Source of the DNA: Triops longicaudatus
Lineage: Eukaryota; Arthropoda; Branchiopoda; Notostraca; Triopsidae
Direction: 5' to 3'
Assembly: GCA_022885665.1 (NCBI GenBank)
Contig: JAGQDJ010000173.1
Span: forward strand, 203,065-267,064
Length of the DNA: 64,000 nt
Shown: in pieces, positions 58,731-64,000 of the stretch
Layout of the letters: each line of letters begins with the position of its first letter
How positions within the stretch are numbered: position 1 is the stretch's first letter
Position numbers and translations under genes: made by a program
The notes under the pieces: generated by a model
Told to the model about the DNA's origin: nothing
What the model saw: the letters and a program-made list of their open reading frames with translations, nothing else
The model's database searches: none

Positions 58731-61289
58731 CCAAGGTTTTCTCTTCAAGATCTCTCAGTTTACAGCAACGTCGTGTAGTATTTTTAGTATTTTTTTACTA
58801 ATTTTAGTAAAATCTTATTGGACCATTGGAGTTACTGTTACTGTTTCTATTTTTACCCTCATTTGGTGCATTTAGATTGTAATAAAGGTTGGTTACTCAC
58901 AGGCCCGATTTTACGACCACCGTGGGTCCACGGCCACAACAGTTTCTGGCCCCCTATATTCTATTTTTTGAGGAATAATAGTTTAGTCCTGCTGGTAAAA
59001 TTAAGCATAAATATATTTTTCACGAGTGAGCAAACTTACATAATATAATTGAAATTTAACCGACGAGTTTTGATATCCGTCAGCTCAGTGCTTGTCAATA
59101 GTTTTCTCCCGTTACCCGAAATCAACGACTAGAAAGCTTGTGTAACAAGAAGTTGTAAAAAAAGAAAACCAAGTTAAGATTACTCTAACATTCCGAAGGA
59201 CCGAATTTTTAACAGCTCTAGCGATTTTCCGAAAACTATTCAGAATTTTATCATAGTTTCCTGACAGTAAAGTTTTCAATTGTAATATCTGGTGGATATT
59301 GTCGAGAAACCCTGTCAAAAATTATTTAATAAATTTGTCAGAAACGTTCAACACTCCCATTTCAGCTTTTTTGAAGAAAAAAAGAAAATTGAATGTGAAA
59401 ACTCATTACAGCCGTTTTAAGGTATTGTGGTTTTCTTTATTAGCGGGGAAAAAAAATGAAGACTTGCAGGAAGTAATGGATTCACTGGTTCTGAAAATTG
59501 CGTAAGCCTCTCGTGTGAACCTTCCAAAAGTGTTCGGCTGATCTGACTTCCGTTTTTTCGGAAAGACATAAGCTAAAAGGTGCTTCAACGCATACTAAAA
59601 CCTATTTTGTAGATACTGTACTTTTCTGAAGCTTTAAAGTTGTACTCATTTACAGAAAATTTACCATGAACAGGTTGGGAAATATTTTGACGTTGTGCAC
59701 TAAATTGTATATACAGTAGAACTCCGATTTTGTCAGTAAGTCAGGGCCGGAAATTTATTGACAAGTCGAATAGTTGACAAATTTTAATGCACGTTTTTGG
59801 TGGGTTAGAAAAATTTCAGAAAAATCAAGTGTATAACAACAAACGAAATGAATTTTACACTGAATTTCACCGAGGCGGTTGACAAAATCAGGAGTTTTCA
59901 TAATCAAGGTTGACAAAATCGGAGGTCTACTGTAGGCTACATAACTTACAGTCAAGAACTCGTGGTGAAATTATTTCACCTAAGTCTTCGTCAAGTAACT
60001 CGTAGCTTTAAAATTAAAATCAAACTGCTACTAAATTGGGGTGTAAGACAATTATTGTTTTAGCATTTTAATTCTTTCGTACTGAAGATGTTTCCAGAAC
60101 CAAATTCGAAGGAATTTTAATTTCTGTTTTCTTGAGACGAGTTCCGTTACCCAAGTCCGAACGACTTTCAGGCAATTTTGGGTAATTTACCCACTATCGA
60201 GAAGTACCGCGTTAGTTGATAGTACAAATCCGAAGCGTATGAGGAAAACTACTGCAAGTCTTGCTATCATAAATTAAATTATCTAATAAAAATAATAAAT
60301 TAATCGAAGTTTTCTTCTAAAGTCACACAGTTAAGACTATTACCCAGTAACATTTGAATAATTGTCGATTACCCGTTGTAGATTACCGTCTGACTCAAAT
60401 GTTAATGGGCAACAATGTGCGATCTCTTTTATTAAAAAAATAAGGCCAATAATAGTGGACAGAAGCGTAGAGGTGGCGGTGCAGTTGGCATGTCGTACAG
60501 TACTGGTCAAGATAAAAGTATCCGGAAAAGGGGCTTAAATCTTACTTGCCTTACTTTTCACTGCTATAAGCCTTCCGCTGAATCACACCTCCGGCTTCGG
60601 CGCTCGCTTCTAGCTGTGAAAGGTCGCAACCCTGAGCACTGGTCTCCTTTTCAGATTGTTTTATTTTAACCAGTACTGTACAAACTGTACATAAATGACA
60701 ATTTTTCAGAAACAGAGATGAAAGTAAATGGAGCCATGCGTACTATTGAAGGATTAACCTTTTTATTATATTCTGGTTTCAGGTTCTATTGGGCAAGTAT
60801 ATGAAGCATAAAGTTATACAGCATTGGAGTAGTTAAGTAAAAATAGCGTACAGAACGTAAGGTACATGTAGGTTAGTTAAGTAAGGCTATGGTATGAAGT
60901 TTGCGAAGTCAAGTAAAGTTAGGTTTATTATGTTACACTAATTTAAGCCAGACTAAGTTTGAACAGGCTAAGCTAAGTCAGATACGGTTAGTTTAAGTTA
61001 TATCGAACATGTTAGGATATCTTAAGTTATACAAGGGTAAATTACGATAAAATTTTCGAGAAAGTACTGATGTGAGCTAATTTTTTTAAACATTTTTTAT
61101 TTTCAGTTTGTTTATTTCGTTAAGGCAAGATTGATGTACTAAGTGTACTAAGTTCCCTTCTTCATTTGTTTATAGGATTACCAGGACATTCCAATCGAAG
61201 AAGCAAACGAAGACGCAGAAAGTGACGACGGTCCGTTGCAAATGGCTACTTCCAAATTTCGTCTCCAAGTCTCCGATCGCAAGGAGTGA
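44318..61289 (+). CDS. SLC6 family sodium-coupled amino-acid transporter (B0AT/SIT1-like), 11 exons, 705 aa
   Basis: Exons are 44318-44624, 50843-51075, 51156-51377, 54888-54998, 55138-55379, 56283-56439, 56522-56723, 57575-57734, 57966-58128, 58279-58485 and 61176-61289 (2118 nt). Every join keeps frame with GT-AG borders. It is a 12-TM plasma-membrane neurotransmitter:sodium symporter. TM1 carries GLGNVWRFPYLCQQNGGG (about 86-103), the sodium and substrate site; TM2 has EGIPVFMLELAVGQ. Extracellular loop 2 holds the paired cysteines C188/C199 and sequons NGT (192) and NET (221). TM6 has FSIGFGSLISFGSYN, and further on are EGTGLAFIVFTQAI and FLETVAVMYIYG. Motifs such as LYYNVIITWCFYYLFNSFQ and ECAQSSETAYFWYRTTLD place it nearest SLC6A18/19/20, with A15/A17 next. 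That predicts neutral or imino amino acids as substrate, by inference. The start is the first ATG after an upstream AT-rich region. Introns (up to 6.2 kb) are rich in MITEs. Confidence 0.93.
45876..46326. mobile_element. hAT-like MITE, 451 bp, with 8-bp target duplication
   Basis: The left end TAGGGGTGATAACGGCTCG and the right end (inverse reads TAGGGCTGATAACCGGCTAG) form about 18-bp inverted termini. The flanks CTCTAGAT (45,868-45,875) and CTCTCGAT (46,327-46,334) agree at 7 of 8 bases, the length expected for hAT. Subterminal runs of AGCCGAGCCGAG on both sides are possible transposase-binding repeats. There is no coding capacity. It sits in SLC6 intron 1. Confidence 0.8.
46349..46680. mobile_element. 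pogo-like MITE relic
   Basis: It starts CAGTAGGCTCCCAGTTATCC after TA (46,347-46,348). It ends with a segment whose inverse is CCGGACTCGTTCTTATCC, followed by TA (46,681-46,682). Termini share CTC....TTATCC but are diverged. It lies 22 bp from the hAT-like MITE and contains ACCGGAAAACCGGTTAA and AACCCGTAACCGGGT hairpins. Confidence 0.5.
46848..46873. repeat. A26 homopolymer
   Basis: Uninterrupted run of 26 A in SLC6 intron 1. Could be the tail of a retroposed sequence, but no flanking duplication was found. Confidence 0.85.
48359..48492. mobile_element. about 134-bp G-run MITE, copy 1
   Basis: CGGTACCCAGGA at the left pairs with TCCTGGTACCCG at the right. TTCGGGGGAGGGGG lies just inside the left end. 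Same size and architecture as 51,517-51,645, so one family. Confidence 0.6.
50386..50403. repeat. A18 homopolymer
   Basis: Run of 18 A in SLC6 intron 1, preceded by TTTTT, immediately upstream of a GC-richer 240-bp segment that ends in a TATA-like box. Confidence 0.85.
50633..50640 (+). promoter_or_regulatory. TATAAAAG box inside SLC6 intron 1, 203 bp before exon 2
   Basis: A consensus TATAAAAG follows a GC-richer, less repetitive segment (50,404-50,632) containing a perfect ACTGACCA-T-TGGTCAGT palindrome (about 50,532-50,548). Position just ahead of exon 2 raises the possibility of an internal promoter. A transcript from here would lack TM1, so a functional transporter is unlikely unless another 5' exon is used. 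Chance occurrence is possible. Confidence 0.3.
51517..51645. mobile_element. about 129-bp G-run MITE, copy 2
   Basis: CGTAGCCAGG at the left is the perfect inverse of CCTGGCTACG at the right. A G14 run (51,537-51,550) sits inside the left end and TTTCGGGGGGTTAATACCC near the right. It is in SLC6 intron 3. Confidence 0.75.
52852..52876. repeat. (TTTTCC)n microsatellite
   Basis: About four hexamer units in SLC6 intron 3. Confidence 0.8.
53596..53639. mobile_element. end fragment of the G-run MITE family
   Basis: Read on the minus strand this is CAGGGCCGTATCCAGGATT followed, after a short spacer, by a G-rich run. It matches the left end of the copy at 51,517-51,645. The other end was not found. 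Confidence 0.5.
53940..54598 (-). repeat. interspersed repeat, copy B (inverted partner 9497-10135)
   Basis: Reverse-complement partner of 9497-10,135 in SLC6 intron 3. A 77-codon minus open frame at 53,897-54,130 (containing ERREEYLYQMDIQSEL and FVARVKTDKVRNVTIV) overlaps its end and may be a relic of element coding sequence. AGGTAGGGACAATAGTAAC near 53,969-53,987 faces GTTACTTTTGCCCCTATCCT near 54,744-54,763, suggesting inverted termini that would extend the element to about 54,765. Confidence 0.6.
55891..55930. repeat. short repeat shared with 58621-58660
   Basis: CACCG-A--AGGCGTAAGCCT followed by GTGG--AGT-AATAAA-AA occurs both here (intron 5) and at about 58,621 (intron 10) in the same orientation. 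Possibly the 3' end of a small dispersed element carrying its own AATAAA. Confidence 0.45.
57032..57500. mobile_element. candidate 470-bp MITE in SLC6 intron 7
   Basis: The left end GGACTTCTGTTGACCGCCGG, continuing TCTACAC, matches the inverse of the right end (AGACCTACTGTTTACCGCCGG, then TACAC). This gives inverted termini of about 26 bp with a few mismatches. The right half contains two diverged direct copies of AGGTGTAC-GG-GGTAAAC-GT about 84 bp apart. I could not define the target duplication. Confidence 0.5.
58690..58726. repeat. T37 homopolymer
   Basis: Uninterrupted 37 T in the last SLC6 intron. Length is probably unreliable in the assembly. Confidence 0.85.
59714..59932. mobile_element. 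pogo/Tigger-type MITE, 219 bp, with TA duplication
   Basis: CAGTAGAACTCCGATTTTGT at the left and its near-perfect inverse at the right (59,911-59,932) form 22-bp termini, with TA on both outer sides (59,712-59,713; 59,933-59,934). CAGTA... ends and TA target are diagnostic of pogo/Tigger relatives. Located in the last SLC6 intron. Confidence 0.8.
60033..60205. repeat. dispersed repeat, copy 2 (partner 3570-3735)
   Basis: Same-orientation partner of 3570-3735. The shared end reads TAATTTACCCACTA. Confidence 0.5.
60850..61040. repeat. degenerate TTAGG-like tract in the last SLC6 intron
   Basis: Variants of GTAGGTTAGTTAAG and GTTAGGTTTATT. Same texture as 4316-4560. Confidence 0.45.
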
Positions 61290-61425
61290 TGCCGTGTTTT
61301 GTACCGTGTACACAAACCGTTGCAACATTGATAACTTTATATGTGTGATGTATAGAAAAAAAGCTCCATAATCAGTTGATAACCCCGAATCCCCTTGTTT
61401 AGAGTCTTCGGAAAATCTATTTACA

Positions 61426-61431
61426 ATTAAA
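61426..61431 (+). terminator. possible SLC6 polyadenylation signal ATTAAA
   Basis: ATTAAA lies 137 nt beyond the SLC6 stop. No AATAAA is nearer. Weak evidence. Confidence 0.3.
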
Positions 61432-61970
61432 ACAAGATCCCTTGCTTCGAGGGTTTATTTATACATATTATATGGTACCATTCCTGGTGTGTACGCCACA
61501 TGTTGGCTTGGTCACTAGGGAGCGATAAAAATCAGTTCAAGAGGACAACGTGCTTTGCTCATTTGCACTGTTGTGGGCGTTGTTCTGTTAAAAACCCAGA
61601 ATTTGTAGTTTAAAAAAAAAAAGAGCTAGAGCGAACCAAGTAACATACAGTACTTATATGGTTGTTGAAAAGCTTGTTTTTGGCGGATATGGCTAGGTGT
61701 TTAAATAGCTGCAATAATCCACGGTGCTTCCAAAGGATGGGTAGTTCAGACGACATTGTAATAATGCTGCCGTATTTGGAATGCCGAAGAGACAGGGATG
61801 GTTTCCCATGTCTTGGCTACACTTAGCTATCGTTGGAAAGGCTAAACCAAAGAAAATCCGCGCTGTTGTACTGAGGTGTATTCGTGTTGTTTCGTTTTGT
61901 TTGCAGTGGGAACATTGTAGGGAAGCAAATAGACAAACCAAGTTGAACGCATATTCACTTCGTTTCATTT

Positions 61971-62107
61971 ATGTGCAATTTTCGTGGTCACAGTGATGCC
62001 TTGAGCAACATGCGTGAAACCAAACGTAACGGCGGCTACTCCAGTAGCAATCAGACAAACGCTTCGTTGGCATATGGTAACCCCGTACGTGTGCAAGCCA
62101 TTGTGAT
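61971..62107 (+). CDS. candidate coding exon of an unknown plus-strand gene
   Basis: An ATG at 61,971, with an in-frame stop upstream, opens 45 codons plus 2 nt ending at a consensus GTAAGT donor (62,108). A TTTGTTTGCAG acceptor lies upstream (61,896-61,906), so the exon could start as UTR there. The product begins MCNFRGHSDALSNMRETKRN and later reads ASLAYGNPVRVQAIV; I do not recognise it. The nearest acceptor (CATTTTAG, ending at 62,163) would give a 56-nt intron and then close after nine codons. The true next exon may therefore lie further right or beyond the window. Confidence 0.3.
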
Positions 62108-62167
62108 GTAAGTGCAGTCAACTGTGGTTACTTTACGAACACGAGTTAACTTTGGCATTTTAGGGGG

Positions 62168-64000
62168 AACCCGTTGGCCATCGGTTGCTAGTCAACAGAA
62201 CGCAAAAAGCTATTCACTGCTTAAAAAAATCCTCCAACTTTTGGGGTCAAAACGCGCCGTTAAACCGTAGAACCCAGCAAGGTGCCTTTTAGCCCTTAAA
62301 ATACTGCGTTGGCGGTGTCGCCTAAAAACAGGTAGCTTGAGCCCCCAAACATCTGTGTGCTTGAACCCCTAAAAACGGGGCAGTTGCGTCCCAGGAAACG
62401 GTAAAGAACAGCACGAAATTTTAGTTACAATATGGCCCATTTTATTCCTGAAAATAAAAAACGCACGTAATTTTGTATAATTTCTCTTATTTCGCAGGGC
62501 GTTAAAAGTCTTATGCAACCCTGCAATTATTGACGTGGGCAGATTACACGAATGGCGTGCATGCAAATTATCAGCGTTTGGGACCACACACAGGCATATT
62601 ATGTAATCAAATTTTGGCGCTAATGATCAACACTAAACAGTATATACGTAACATGTTTAAAAAAAATCAATAGCATGAAAAGAAACAATGACACTCAACA
62701 ACACATGCATGATTCAATAAATGCATTCATAAATACATAGATCATCGTTCACCTAACAACTTCGCCAACAATGCGAACCACAACAGAAAAATCTGAAATC
62801 CAAAAAAAAGAGTTTGAAATGCAAAGGACAATATACATAGTATTCACGAACAACTACACGAACAATTTCTTTAGAACATATCTATTCTTGGGTTTTCACC
62901 TTCAACAAACTTTACAGAAAAACTGAGAAAACTATTAAGTTTCATTGAATAATACTAGACCTATCAACACTGCTACTCTCCCAACGATTCGTCGATACAT
63001 ACAATCAAACAACAGCAATCCAACACGTGAACAACGGACACAACATTTGTTTCTTGTCTTTGTGCCTTTGGAATTATGCACCGTGCGGCACAAAATCAGT
63101 TGTAACGGTGTTTCAAACGACATATTCCTGGGTGGGCACTCCCCAACTTGGCTACTAGGAAAGGTTTGAACGTAAGGTCAACGAAGTGTGGTAGTGGATC
63201 GCTTATCGAATTTCCGCACTGGAATGAAACATTAGACCCTAGTTTCATCGATCACAAGCTGCTTCGTAGTGTTTGTTTTTCATTTTGTCTGTGTCATAGA
63301 AAGCAGTGGACAGAATGCTATTGAAAAGAGTTGGTAAATGGAGATTAAAACCAGACTAAACGAACTTGTATACACCGCAGCCATAGGTAAAGGCCTAATG
63401 TACTGTTCTCTACTGTACAAACACAATATATGGCTACTTACAATACTGGCATCAAATGCAATTATAATACACACCTGAGCAAAAAAAAATTAGTAGTCAT
63501 TTACGAAAAGTAATTTGGGGCATGTAAGGAAGTGTAGATTTTGTGCGTTGTAGACACGGAGAAACCCATTATCAATAGGCACAAGGATTTTTACGAGATC
63601 TTAATGAAGTGGGTTTTTTTACACACTTCGTGGCAAAATGAGGTTAAATCTAGGATACTATTTTGTGATTATTGACGATCATAAGGTAACTATGGCGCTT
63701 AAAATCTTTGTTTTTGACAGAAGCGCAGAATGTTGCCCTTGTGTTGATCTAACTCTAGTTCAATAAGCTGAGAAGAGCTAAGATTTTGTTTTCCAGCTAT
63801 ACCGTTGTTCAAAATCTAACCCGCCCATTTGAACTTTTTTGAGTGACTATTGATTATGGGTTCGGAGCTTACGGTAAACTTTTTCGTATAGTTTCAAAGG
63901 TTTTGTGTCATGATCTTGACCCATAGTGTTGTAACTTGCTTTCCAAACGTGTTGCGGCCCTTGTGGGATCAGGTCAACCTGGTCCCACAACAGTTGCGAG
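62168..64000. other. gene-free end of window
   Basis: I see no supported exon. Short open frames at 62,369-62,587, 62,935-63,169 and 63,280-63,474 overlap on opposite strands and lack family features. Confidence 0.5.

Noticed and set aside
1..64000. CRISPR array, bacterial operon or viral genome features
   Set aside because: No regularly spaced repeats, no prokaryotic gene organisation and no viral hallmark genes; the window is intron-rich animal DNA.

Overview
The window is nuclear DNA of an animal, most likely an arthropod. Every recognisable gene is split by GT-AG introns. The proteins are animal families: THOC5, VAT-1, CIB, mitochondrial uL29m/MRPL47 and an SLC6 amino-acid transporter. 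One promoter pairs a TATA box with a TCAGTT initiator at arthropod-like spacing. Degenerate TTAGG/CCTAA-type tracts recur through the intergenic DNA. I cannot name the species.

Layout. Positions 1-22,136 are AT-rich and hold no gene I can support. They contain dispersed repeats, small inverted-repeat (MITE-like) elements, hairpins and TTAGG-like tracts. A minus-strand block follows. It begins with THOC5 (22,137-28,247, 13 exons), which is head-to-head with a small unrecognised plus-strand gene (28,362-28,750). A decayed non-LTR retrotransposon endonuclease segment lies at about 28,790-30,450. Next come a VAT-1 oxidoreductase with a 300-residue novel N-terminal part (32,209-35,376, 7 exons), a CIB-type EF-hand protein (36,088-37,077, 5 exons) and MRPL47 (38,480-40,169, 4 exons). 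After an intergenic stretch with a pogo-like element, an SLC6 transporter occupies 44,318-61,289 on the plus strand (11 exons, 705 aa). Its introns are full of MITEs; intron 1 alone is 6.2 kb. A possible further plus-strand exon lies at 61,971-62,107. From there to the end I see nothing recognisable.

Intron sizes are bimodal, from about 50 nt to over 6 kb, and the length differences sit largely in repeat insertions. The genes look like unrelated housekeeping or cell-biology genes: mRNA export, membrane/redox, calcium signalling, mitochondrial translation and amino-acid uptake. They do not form a functional cluster. All exon joins below were read by eye from splice motifs, reading phase and remembered family sequences. 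The summed exon lengths are exact multiples of three for THOC5, VAT-1, CIB, MRPL47 and SLC6, which supports the models.

The most unusual items are the VAT-1 N-terminal extension (His/Gly/Thr-rich repeats followed by a long charged helix), a CIB protein whose last EF-hand has lost its calcium ligands, the tightly packed divergent THOC5/small-gene pair, and several well-formed MITEs with intact target-site duplications.
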